In this document: positions 9,347 to 19,984 of the stretch, in pieces
Layout: every line of letters starts with the position of its first letter
Numbering within the stretch: position 1 is the stretch's first letter
NCBI GenBank assembly: GCA_018257865.1
Contig: JAEUBA010000017.1
Coordinates: 124,001-188,000 of the forward strand
Reading direction: 5' to 3'
Length of the DNA stretch: 64,000 nt
Source of the DNA: Stereocaulon alpinum
Taxonomy: Eukaryota > Ascomycota > Lecanoromycetes > Lecanorales > Stereocaulaceae
Program-made: the position numbers and the translations under genes
Notes under the pieces: generated by a model
Databases searched by the model: none
What the model saw: only the letters and a program-made list of their open reading frames with translations
What the model was told of the DNA's origin: nothing

Positions 9347-12025
9347 TCAATCCAAGCGAGCTCTACACCACTCTCGGGAACGTCGATGAAGTTGAGACGT
9401 TGGCGTGAGCCGTATCAGGTTCGGCAGCTTCTCGTCCGTGATCATCCCCCAATCGAACTTGAAGGAGTTGTAGATACGTTGCCACTGTGTGGCATAGCTA
9501 TCCCACCGATTTGTCGGTGGTGCTTCGTATCCAGTCAAGTCCAGATAAGCATTGATTGTAGGCTGTAAAGCCTCTGCGACTTGATCGTAATAACGCTCAG
9601 TGGTTGGAGCGGTCTGAAGAGGGTTGAGGTCCGTGGGCGTAAAGGAAGCAATGACTTTCGCGACTTTGCCTGCAAGGATGTCGCCAAGATGCTCTTGTGA
9701 ATGGGACTCAGTGTGGGGTCGAGATAGGTGTCGAGTCTTCTTGGCCTTGCGTTGAGGGTTATTCGTGCCATTAGTCGTGTTCGTGGTAGATTGTTGGATG
9801 TTCCTTCGACGTTTCGTTGGAGGAGCTAGAGGAGTCTTATCATCGTCCGAGTGGTTTCCAAGCTCGTCTCTCATTCTTTTGTTGACGCGTTGAAGCTGAC
9901 CCATTACGCCTTCGTAATTTGCAGTACCATGCGCGTAAGGCTCTCCTGTTGCCTCTGGCAACACTAGACTCGCCGGCTCGTTGTGCTCCATCGTACGACT
10001 CGTCGGTCGTCGTCTCTTCCTCGGGTTTATGACGACTGGATCAGGGTCCGAGTCCGAAGCACTATCTGACTCGATGACAGGGGCAGCTTGTCGATGCCTC
10101 CTACCTCCTCTGGGGACGAAATCCGTATCATCGTCACTATCCGCATCGGCTGCAGGACGCTTTCGCTTCGTTACCTTACTTGGAGCAGCATTAGTCTCGC
10201 TATCCGGGTTTAATATGGGAGCCGCTGGCGCTTGTCGTCGTCTAGCCGTAATGATAAGTGGTGTATCACTATCTTCGCTGTCGGAGCTGAGAATAGGAGC
10301 CGCAGGCTTCGGTTGTTGCTTCCTCCTCACAATCAGCGGAATGTCATCATCACTGCTGTCCATATCGAATATGGGAGTCGCAACTGCTTTCGCACGATGC
10401 TGAGAAGCGTTCTTGTTCACGGCCTTCTGCAAAAGGCCTTTGCTCTTCTTGAATGGTGGGAATGGGCCCGATGCTCGACGCTCAGACATCTCCTTGTCAG
10501 CCTCGAGGTGCTGAAGATCATTGACTGTGGGTCCAATTGTCTTCCCTTCACCCCTCTCTGGAGCTGTACGTGCTCGCTTGGAAGGTCGAGCGACCTCAGC
10601 ATCGTCTTCGGTGTCTTCTTCAAGGTTCCGCTTTCTCAGGCCCTTGCGGTCTTCTACCATTTGACGTTGCAGCTTTTCCTCCTCTCTCGCCCATCTTGCT
10701 TCCCTCCTTTTCTGTAACTCCGCTCGCTTCTCGGGGGAAATTCTCCGATCTCCAGCCTGCTTTTCATATCTACCATCGGCATTCTCCGCCTTGACTTGCT
10801 CTTGTTCAAACGGCAGTAGATCTCTAAAGCGTCTGGTGGAGTTCCCATTCGCGACAGGGTCAAAATCTCGCTTGGCGAACATCTTCAGCAACCCAGTCTC
10901 GAGGCCGCTGGTACCGTCACGTGTGGTCCAGCTCAGACAGCCTGCTGTGGCTCTGAAACGGAGAAGAGGCATGTTGACCATTGTGTTGACATCACGCAGA
11001 GCAACTGGGATGCGGTGGTCGTTGTGCTTTTCATAGAACACTCTTGGCATTCTAGCCCAGACTAAGTCATCGAGTCAGCTACTACCGAGGAACTATAACA
11101 GCAGACCTTGGACTTACAATCACCCTGCTTGATGTCCATGTTCTGCCTCCTCATGGCCTCCAGTTTGTATCCTGGCGTACCGGACGACAATGTTGCTGGT
11201 ATCTCGGGCCAGGCCACGATGGGCTTGTCGGTGGGTCCTAGAACAATCTTTCCGTCATGCTTCATGAAGCCGGGATGGGTGCGATGTGGTCGTTCCTCGA
11301 TCTCCTCCCATTGAAAGCATATCTCGGGACGATCCTTGCGATCAGGGCCCCACTGTTCGTGCTCTATCTTGAATGCGGTCTCATCGTATAGCCGACCACT
11401 GCCGGGGTCTGGATGCACTGTGGCTGTCAGTTCGATCGAAATCAACACCCAAAGCGAACTTACAATATCGGCGACCAGGGTGTGCATCCTGCGCTTCCTT
11501 GATCAACGCGCCACGTATATCATCATGAATGACAGCGGGAACTGTGTCACGTCAGGGCTGCTCACTTAAACGTGTTTGGCATGGATCGAACTTACGCCAT
11601 ATCTTTGTGTCCGGGTCATACCAGTGCAGGGATCCATTAACAAGATTCGTTGTTCCCTTCTTGGTGTCCTTTACCTCCTTTTCCGTTGATACCATGCCGC
11701 TTGCCAGACTCTTCCGCTTTGAATTGGTGGCAGTCTCTGCTTTGGACACGGAAGCAGAACCGCTCAAAGTCCGCAGTGGTGCAGTATTCGGTATTGAAGC
11801 ACGCTGGTGGACGGGCAATGCCCCTTTATCTTCATGTATAATAAGATTCGTGCCGGCAATATCCTGAGTGTTTTGCGTCAAGTCTGTACAAGATTAGTGA
11901 TGTTGAAAGTAGAGGCCAAGACTGTACGTACCAGGTAGGAGGTTAGGTTCCCACGTACCATCGATATCGAAGGGGTTAGGACCGCCATTCATGGCTTCTT
12001 GCATATCCCAATGGTTTGAATCCAT
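9347..12025 (-). CDS. Hypothetical protein, family 1 paralogue without WW domain
   Basis: Five exons join in frame, all phase 1: 12025-11932, 11883-11596, 11541-11464, 11417-11118 and 11061-9347, about 824 residues. Introns are 46-56 bp with GTACGT or GTAAGT donors. The start ATG at 12025 opens MDSNHWDMQEAMNGG. Introns 2 and 3 sit where introns 2 and 3 of 4688-8490 sit, and the exon between them is 78 bp in both genes. Shared modules in order are LHWYDPDTKIW, VIHDDIRGALIKEAQDAHPGRRY, WGPDRKDRPEI, PEIPATLSS, GCLSWTTRDGT, RFRDLLPFEQ, a long charged middle rich in SDSED-type acidic clusters and KRRR-type basic clusters, and the C-terminal ALQPTINAYL segment. It lacks the UIM and WW parts. The composition suggests a disordered nuclear protein (inference); function unknown. 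Confidence 0.85.
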
Positions 12026-15000
12026 GCCTCCCACTCGGGTCACAGATGCTCTCGGCGCCTTGGTATGTGTAGATCGGTAGTCGTGACTCGTGAGACCTTC
12101 TAGTAAGGCGGTGTTGATGCTTGGTCAGGTAAATTGTGGAATGGCGAGGACGAACAGCAATGCTGGCATAGAAAAGCTTTGAGAGAAGTGTGATGTTAGC
12201 TCACGAGACGCAAGAACACGCGAATGGTAGAGCTATAAGACGCGTGAAAGTGATGAGGTCAAGAATTGAAAAAGTGTTATTCTCTACAAACTGTCAATTG
12301 TGTGTTGTGTGATTTGTGTTGCGGGGCCATGTGTTGCTGTAATACCATTTGTGTTCTTGGAATGCTATGAAGGAAAGGTGAGTAGGTTCGACCATGAACT
12401 GCTTACCAGGGTCGCTAGGTTGAAGAGATACTCTAGATCAATTGGCATCGTAAAATGCGTAAGAAGCTGGTGGCTCGATCTGCTATCGTTTCCCTCAGCA
12501 CTGGCGTAGTAGAGCCGACGTGCTTTCGATGCCATATCTTGGCGTCAATCTGCTTGCCGAGGGACCTAAATGAGCTCTCGCTTTCCGCAATGCTATCTAG
12601 ACCGGATGGATGACCTCTGACTGAGTAAAGCATTCTGGGGTCATGGAAGTGGACTCTAAAGCGTCCCTTCGAGCAGCGAGGCTTTGAGCCTTGCTTAGTC
12701 GCTGGACTGGCACTCCTTAACAATATAGCACCTTTCTGAGTCAGTGAAAGATTCCTGAGGATCATGATTTATTCCTATTAAGGTCCGTTATACCATGATA
12801 ACGCTAACAGGTACTGTCAGCGATCGTTATAACCGGCTCCATGGAAGACTTACGCAAAGTACCACCGCATCACTCTTGCAATGTCTCGAAAGGGAGTCAC
12901 CAATCCTTTGAATTCTCCGTCCCATTGAGGTGCAACTTTTGGACACCATGATGCTATGACCAACGAGGTCTTGAGAAGTTCTGGAGCTCACCTACAAGAA
13001 GTTGTTGAGCTTCGCGCTTAGCTATCCTCGGATAACCCAGGTATGTATATATATGTATATGTCATAGTCGAAGACCAACAAGACTGATGGCAATCTGTCC
13101 GTTTCTTGGATTGATAAGGACAGGTGTCTGTATCGACTGAGTGTTTGTAATTTCTTACGTGCTACGCAGGCGAACAAACTTCAAGCCTAGCCTTCCAATC
13201 TCCCCTTAACAGCGGCTTGACTCAGATCTCCTAGCAATACCAACACTTCTCAGTAATAATAAGAGGGTCTGTGGACCCAATGCGAAGCTAAGCCTTCTCG
13301 AATGAACGGTAATGAGGCGACTACTTCACTGAGGGGCTCAGATAAACCATCTAGTCACTTGGTCTTCGCTTTCACGGTCTCTCAAACCATGTAATCATGA
13401 CTGTCGACATGAATTTCATTCCAACTTCTGCACAGCGCTGTACAGAACAGACCTTGCAGCCTCAGCATGATAATTGATTTTGCTTGATAAATCGCCCTTG
13501 AGTCATGCAATTCATATTATAGACTGAACGATACTAGAGTCGAACCGCCCTTGTGTTCGGTTGATATTGACGGGCGTTCTCACAATGCTGACTATTGTAG
13601 GACTAAGCGAATCCTTAAGTTATCCACGGAGCGTCTCGACAACCGACCCCTGTAAATTGTGAAACTCTAATGTTGGTCCCTGCAAATTGTGACCTCGATA
13701 TTATTTTCAACTTCTTGATGTTGCTTGATGCACGCGACGAGCATCTTACAAGAATCATCTTCTCTGGGTTTTCTATAGTCAACGGGTTTACATACTGAGT
13801 CAAAACTTGTTGATGTTTGCTCTATAAGCCATCCGCGCCTTGTTCAAACAAGCAAACTCTGAAATTCCTCTGTTTCATCCTATAACTGTTCATCAGGTCA
13901 CTACCAGGGCTTTTTCATGCTGTCATAGAAGCTGTGCTTTCACCACGGCTCCATTTGCTTGTATTCAACTCCTATGTTGTTTGATATATTTTTTGTAAGC
14001 ACGGTCCCGCAAAGTTGAAAGAAACATTATGCTGAGAGTGTGGAGAGCTTGTTCGAGCTGGAACAGACCACTAGCGTAATTGATAGAGCTGAGTTTATCC
14101 CTGTGCGGACTCTGAGATGGGGTTGGTTGAGCAACGCTACCTATGACATCCTGCTCCAGCACATGCAGGCGTTGTCTTCAGAAGTATGCACATTGCAAAC
14201 CGCACACTGGATATCATAGGAGGAGTGTGTCTTTCGAGTTGTGCATGTGCGTACCTTGAGCACATTCATGCTTACGTAAACTCAAGACGTACCTCGACGA
14301 ATACACTCGTCAGCCCGTGCACGCTGCTCACTCTCTACCTACTCTCACACGCTCTCGATGGCTTACGTCCTTCGGAACAGTATCCGCATCATAAATGTCA
14401 GGGTATGCTAACATATCGTTAATCCAGAAAACCCCGTGCATCCGACATACATCCAATTGACTCAACGCACCAGCCTCCCAAGAAACCCCCTCCTCGACTT
14501 TCCCCACATCCATCAGGCAAGCTCTCTTGCCGTCTCATCACTTACCCTCTCTCGGCTCCAAATAGCTATTCTCCTCGCATTAGAAAGCAAACCTAGATAT
14601 CTGTTTTGCATAGCCCGCAAGTATTTAGCGACATCTTCGCTGGAACGCCGATGGTGACCTATCCTTGTTTGGGTGAGTACATATTGGATTAATTCGCCGA
14701 TGTCGCGTTCTGAACTACCCAGGGAGCTGAGGTAGATGGCTGTTATAGACTCGTGGAGATGCCAGGGTAGGAAGTCACCTTGAGGAGATAGGGAGTGGTC
14801 TTTGTTGACCTTGCTATTGGAGGTGGTTTGGTTTGAGAGGGTGGAAAGAGGTGGATGATGTCAGAAAATAGAATCTTGGAAGCGAGAACGCCATCTGTAC
14901 CAATGATTACGAGTTCACGAAAACTGGACAGGAACAGAGAGACGCGAATGACTTCCGTCGTGTGCATATGCGACACCAGTTGTACGACGTCGACTCCTGG

Positions 15001-15431
15001 TAGATGCTTGGTCTCATGGTACATGTAGTGGCAACAGCGAATGATATCCATTGAATTCTCTGTGCCTTGTGGTACAGGGGGTTTTCCTTGCTCATTAGAC
15101 CTACCGATGAGGGCGTACCATGATTCATGGTGCCTGTTGATGTTGGAACCTCTGACTCGAATTTGCTTGCCAACATCAAGTAGATGAAAATCTGCTGCGC
15201 GTTGAAGGTGTACACGGCGGAACTTCTTAAAGCGCATGACAGCGGTCATTCGCGCCTCTGTGCTTCCATCCAATATGTACAGAGGCAAATCTGGCTATAT
15301 GAGGAACATCCTACTGCAAGGGAAGTCCTGCTTTGTTCATTACACTTCTCCCTCTTTCCTCTTATCTAAGCAGACTCAGATTCCCATTTAAAATACAACC
15401 TAGAATACGGGATCATACTTTATAAAAAAGA
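12026..15431. other. Long gene-poor interval
   Basis: 3.4 kb without a gene I can support. Small frames exist, such as minus 12433-12765 (110 codons, ATG start) and minus 14743-15288 (181 codons, whose first codon is TTG), but neither shows splice signals or known motifs. A TA-rich stretch (TATGTATATATATG) lies near 13041-13060. The 5' end contains the promoter of the minus-strand gene starting at 12025; the 3' end contains the promoter of the plus-strand gene at 15432. Confidence 0.4.
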
Positions 15432-15970
15432 ATGCCACGAGTATCTCACGGAGTATCAAGGGGACGACACTTCGCTCCAGAATGGAGCCGGCATGAAGAA
15501 GTGGTAGCCGTGTACTTCAACAGCCTAGGCGTCTCCAAGACACCCGTTGCCGATCTGATTCAGCTGAAATGCCGCACTGCACACCTCCGCAGCCGCGATG
15601 AAGTCGCTCAAAAGCTGGCAGATGTCCAAGCCCGCCATCCAGGCTTGTCTTCTGATGGGCGAAGAGTCGATACGTGGATCCGAAAACGGGTTTCGGAAGC
15701 TACTCATCGAACTCTCATGGCGGTTGGGGCTGGGGAACTTGATATTATCAGTAATTGGGTATGTACCTGTTAGTGAATTTCGTATTTAGCTTTTCAGCGC
15801 TTATTGTTGGGCAGCACCAGAGGAATGATTTTCATGCCATACAAAGGGCCATAACAAGCAGGGAGCATGTACGTGAACGTGATGAACAGGATCGTCGTCG
15901 TCAGGCTGAGCATCATGAGAGTGGTGAATGGTGGAGGCAGAAGCTGCAGCGAGAAAGGCAACACCGATGA
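15432..15970 (+). CDS. Small hypothetical basic protein
   Basis: Two exons, 15432-15758 and 15815-15970, join in phase 0 across a 56-bp intron (GTATGT donor, GGGCAG acceptor) to give 160 residues. The start ATG at 15432 is the first in frame (context AAAGAATGCC). The N-terminal half (AKR-free, residues 10-90) has a helical, positively charged pattern ending in GRRVDTWIRKRV, which resembles a small DNA-binding helical region only in general character. The second exon encodes a long Arg/Glu/Gln/His-rich helix (REHVRERDEQDRRRQ, WWRQKLQRERQHR). The splice junction falls exactly where the charged helix begins, which supports the intron. I do not recognise the family. It stands alone, 370 bp from the convergent GT8 gene. 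Confidence 0.6.
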
Positions 15971-16340
15971 AAACATCATGACCATGGTGATGTTGTGAGG
16001 AGCTTTAGACAATTGTACTAAATTGTAGCTACAATCAACATGCGGGTACGAATAGATCTCGTTTTTCAGCATGTGCGGTAGCTTTGCAATGAGGCTCCAA
16101 TACGATTTCTAATCTTGCTGAATAGTGTGCCCTTGCTGAATTTGTAGAGGTGTCTGTTCGTTCGTTACTCTCAACCTACTGCCAGGGAACCCACCATGTG
16201 TACCCGACGTTAGACTTTATTCTGGATATATACATCAACCCGTGAGATTAGTAGTATGCAGCTGATATTGGCATATTATTACCTTAGATTTGGTAAACAC
16301 CATGTGCGTTGGACTATTGCATGTTGGAGGGCTCCACGGC
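15971..16340. other. Convergent 3' intergenic region
   Basis: 370 bp between the ends of the plus-strand small gene and the minus-strand GT8 gene. AT-rich, no gene seen. Expected to hold the 3' UTRs of both. Confidence 0.5.
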
Positions 16341-17462
16341 CTAATGCTTAGGCATCGGGATCGGAAAGCCCTTCTTCTTGTCATCTGCGCATTGTGCCTC
16401 ATCAGCCGTCTTGTCCAGTGGCTTCGCAACCAACTCATCCATTATCACAACAAGCTCTCCCTCTCTTAGGCTCCTCCAATCTTCCCAGACACGCCACCAC
16501 CAATTATGCGTTTCCCCATCTCTTCCCAAATATCCTCCGAGGCCATCACTTCCTACCCTCTTCTGCCATGGCTTATCGACGATATAGTGTAGGCCTTTGA
16601 CCTCGTCATCGCGCCAGATGTTTGTGTGCCATTGCTTCATCGTCTTCAATGCATTGTATTTCCAAGGTAGGGACAGCCATTTCCCACGGAAGAATGAGGC
16701 CAAGAAGTCTTGGTCAGGGAATTGGTAGGTGGAGAGCTCGGGAGAGGTGAGAAAATGGTGGTGGATAGCCTGCCACAGAGGTTCAGAAGGGTGGTACAGG
16801 AAGACACCGCCGTTGAGGAGGGCAAGGGTGTCTGGAGGAGCAGAGGAAGGTGGAACAGGCGTTCCGCTCTCGAGGGCTGGTGGGTGTTGCAGCGGCGTAT
16901 ATCCGCAGTTATGCCGGTTCCAATTCTCCGGAGCCCATTTATCGTGGTCGAGGTTACAGACGCAAGCGTGGCTTGCAGCTATCCAGTCATTGCTGGGAAG
17001 ACTCGTATCGAATATCTCGTCCATATTCTTGTATATCGTAATGTCGGCATCGAGAAAAACGCAGGTTTCGAAGGAGGTGAGCTCGAAAGCACGCAGCTTA
17101 GTCCATGTGTCTTCGAAACGCGAGGCTATGAGGGTGGTCTTCTGGCCGTTGGCTAGTAGGAGGGGATCAACTGGGTGGATCTTAAGCAGGGGATTGTTAG
17201 TTGCTTCCAGCTCCAGCGCGCGCACACTGGACTTAGACAGCGTAGGTGTGATGAGCACAACAAGGGGGTATGCTGTATGGTGAGTAGTAAGACTGTACGC
17301 TAGAGTTATTACGCCTGGTAGATAAGAAGAACCTGTCAATAGGGTTACCCAAGCACGACCAGCCTTAGTACCATTTGAAGCCATGCCGAGTATGGGGGAC
17401 CATTGAAAGGTACTTCGAAGGATAATTCTCAAGTTCTGTGTAGGAGACAATTGAGAGCCCAT
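16341..17462 (-). CDS. Glycosyltransferase family 8 (glycogenin/galactinol-synthase type)
   Basis: One exon of 373 residues starts with ATG at 17462. It is a GT-A fold sugar-nucleotide transferase. AWVTLLTGSSYLPGV (37-51) is the nucleotide-binding first strand. CVFLDADITIYKNMDEIF (134-151) carries the metal-binding DxD motif (Asp138, Asp140). LLNGGVFLYHPS (215-226) and FPDQDFL are acceptor-region motifs of the family. The closing KGLHYIVDKPWQKR matches the HxxxKPW metal-ligand motif. Known relatives transfer glucose or galactose from UDP-sugar to glycogenin, myo-inositol or glycans; the substrate here cannot be read from sequence. There is no signal peptide, so a cytosolic enzyme is likely. 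Met27, eleven residues before the first strand, is an alternative start. Divergent from the aldo-keto reductase, 611 bp away. Confidence 0.9.
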   Translation of the reverse strand: MGSQLSPTQNLRIILRSTFQWSPILGMASNGTKAGRAWVTLLTGSSYLPGVITLAYSLTTHHTAYPLVVLITPTLSKSSVRALELEATNNPLLKIHPVDPLLLANGQKTTLIASRFEDTWTKLRAFELTSFETCVFLDADITIYKNMDEIFDTSLPSNDWIAASHACVCNLDHDKWAPENWNRHNCGYTPLQHPPALESGTPVPPSSAPPDTLALLNGGVFLYHPSEPLWQAIHHHFLTSPELSTYQFPDQDFLASFFRGKWLSLPWKYNALKTMKQWHTNIWRDDEVKGLHYIVDKPWQKRVGSDGLGGYLGRDGETHNWWWRVWEDWRSLREGELVVIMDELVAKPLDKTADEAQCADDKKKGFPIPMPKH

Positions 17463-18073
17463 ATCTTCTACTGTAAGCCAAAAGTTGACCGGCTAATGAC
17501 GACACAACAATGCTGGTGTAAAGCTTGAGACGGGAAGCAGAAGGTTACTCCCGTGGGAATAGTATTGTTTTGATCATTAGAGGTAACAATTAAGAAGCTC
17601 TAATCATACGCTATAAGCTAGATACATGGACGCCTAGTGACTTCGCTGTCGTCCCCTTGTGGAGCTTGATAGATAAAAGATAATTCAGAATTGGAAACCT
17701 AAATCCTCCGGTATAAGGCCAAGGTCTGGATAGCTGGTGACGATATAATCGTGTAGATGTCAAGCTTGTAGATGGTGTATTATCGGCGGACTTGGATGCC
17801 AAGACATTAGCCGATGGTGATGTCACTGGCTACCTTAGATACCTACTCTATCCACACTCTAGACACTTTAGATAGAACGCCTTCGGATAGTCCACCAGCT
17901 ATGGATCATTCCCCTCAAACGTAATTATGATTTAAACTAGCTAGAATTACGTGCGTCCACTAACTTCCACCAGACATCTTCATCCTCATCACCAACCTCT
18001 CCCTGCACAATATCAAACTACGGACAAAGGCCGCGCTGAAGCAGAAGCCTATTACAATCCACAGTCGCCCAGC
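17463..18073. promoter_or_regulatory. Divergent intergenic region of the GT8 and aldo-keto reductase genes
   Basis: 611 bp separate the two divergently transcribed start codons and must contain both promoters. No motif was assigned. A short minus-strand frame at 17611-17826 is not supported. Confidence 0.45.
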
Positions 18074-18993
18074 ATGTCTCCCTCGAAACTCGCCCTTACA
18101 GACCTCCTTCCACTCCCTAATTCTGCCGTAAAGATTCCCCGCCTAGGGTTTGGAATATACCAATCCCCCACCAAGGTTTGCATCAACTCTTGCCTCACGG
18201 CCCTTCGCTCCGGCTACCGCCACATTGACTCAGCTCAATTCTACCGCAATGAGACGGAAATGGGTGAAGCTGCTAGGCAGTCAGGTATACCACGGCACGA
18301 GTTGTTCCTGACTACGAAAATTCTGAGCGCTGGCGGAACTCTGGAGGCTACATACAAGAAATGCCTCGACAGCGTGAAAAAGATCGATGGCGACGATGGC
18401 TACGTTGATCTGTTCCTCATACATACTCCTAGTGGCGGATCTGCCGCACGAAAAGAAATGTGGCAGGCATTAGAGAGATTGGAAAGCGAGGGTAAGGTTA
18501 GGAGCATTGGTGTTAGTAACTTTGGGGTTGGACACATCGAGGAGATGAAGAGCTATGCGAGGATATGGCCGCCACATGTCAACCAGATTGAGGTTTGCCG
18601 CCGCCGCTTAATCTACCCCCTGTTGTTTAGGTCGTTACTGACTCAACTCCCGTATAGCTGCACCCATGGTGCCAACAACGAACAATAGTTGACTTCTGTA
18701 ATAAGCATAAGATCATCATCGAAGCCTACTGCCCCCTCGTCCGCAACTTGAAAGCACATGACAATACTCTTAAGGAGCTCTCGAAGAAACATGATAAGAC
18801 AACATCCCAAGTCCTCATCAGGTACTCGTTGCAGAAAGGATGGGTGGCCTTGCCGAAGAGCGATACGCCAAGTCGAATTGAAGCAAACGCTGACGTTTAT
18901 GGGTTTGAAATGAGTCAGGAAGATATGGCTACTTTGGATGGACTAGATCAAGGCTCGAACGGAGCGATAGTGCAGGCTGTGAAGAATTCGTGA
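18074..18993 (+). CDS. Aldo-keto reductase
   Basis: Two exons, 18074-18592 and 18658-18993, join in phase 0 across a 65-bp intron (GTTTGC donor, CTGAC branch, CGTATAG acceptor), giving 284 residues. That is typical for short fungal AKRs, which are usually about 280-320. ATG at 18074 (MSPSKLALTD) is chosen because the longer frame upstream has no ATG. The catalytic tetrad is visible: Asp and Tyr in HIDSAQFYRNE, Lys in LTTKIL, His in FLIHTP. IGVSNFG and VNQIELHPW are the family signatures at the middle strands, and VALPKSDTPSRIEANADVYGF is the NADP(H)-binding C-terminal signature. It probably reduces a carbonyl substrate with NADPH in the cytosol; the substrate is unknown. The intron interrupts the family motif NQIE/LHPW, which confirms the splice. 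Confidence 0.92.
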
Positions 18994-19984
18994 ATGCGTT
19001 GGTTAATCTGGTGGGTATTCAAGGCGCATGACCTTACATTCATCAGTGTAGCGCCTAAGAACCAGGCTCGAATTAAGTACTAGTCTTATGACTCGACCTA
19101 ATATTGCAATGGCCTGACAATACCGAGAACCATCGACTGGAGCCTTGTGGATTGTTTGACGCCTGACGTCGCGTTTTTCCGAGGAACGAGTCATAGTCGG
19201 CTCAATCTTTTTCGAACCTCCCTTCAGAGGTTGACACTCGACTGAATAGGTCGTCGTGATCAAGCCTACATATCGCTAGCTCATTGTTCCATGTCCTTGC
19301 GGACTTGGAAGCTTTCTTTCCACAAACTTTCGACCAAATCTGATAGTCCTAAAGTTCAGGGTCGTCATGATTTAACAACGAAACTGCTTCTGTAAAGATG
19401 AGTCTATTCGTATTGAAGAGTCAAAAATTGGGTCTGCCCAAATTTCAGTCGTGTCAGGGAGATAGTCATCCAGAGTCGGTGCCAGTAGTATTAAAGAAAG
19501 CCGCACTCGCGTCGAGGTGTCCAATGGCAACAATTTTCGCTTTATAGTTTGAGATCCGAACAAAGTCAATCCGTGCCATCGTGGATTGCTTGCAAGCCTA
19601 GCGTGAAACACATCCCACTTAGAACAGTCTGCCATCAAAGAGATATAGAATGCTATTGTGAGTTCACCATCAGCGACTCCGACCAGCTTGACCGTGTCCA
19701 GGGATCTGTAACCCGTACTTGCTCGCAATGAGATAGAAATCGATCTAGAGCTCGCTGCTTTGTCTCAGCACAGTGTGCGCCAACGAAAAGATTGTCGCAA
19801 ATCGCTGCGGGAAGATTATCGCAATACGCGAAGAGCGCATGGGTGGAAACTCAGCCCAGGCTCATGATATGAAACCCAAGCGCGTCGTTAATAACCTTTC
19901 GACCGCAGTGAGACCCCTATTAAACCTCTGAGCTCCTCTGACAGAGTAGAGTTCGGGTTTGGCGCTGGACATACAGCGGACACC
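18994..19984. other. Intergenic
   Basis: About 1 kb between the reductase and the repeat-domain secreted protein. The minus-strand frame at 19372-19728 begins with TTG. From its first ATG (MADCSKWDVF) it reads as about 86 protein-like residues, but no family is recognised and I do not call it. The 3' part is the promoter of the gene at 19985. Confidence 0.4.

Noticed and set aside
13030..13070. ATATATAT stretch considered as a structural or regulatory element
   Set aside because: Short simple-sequence DNA with no flanking signal or inverted repeat to support a function.
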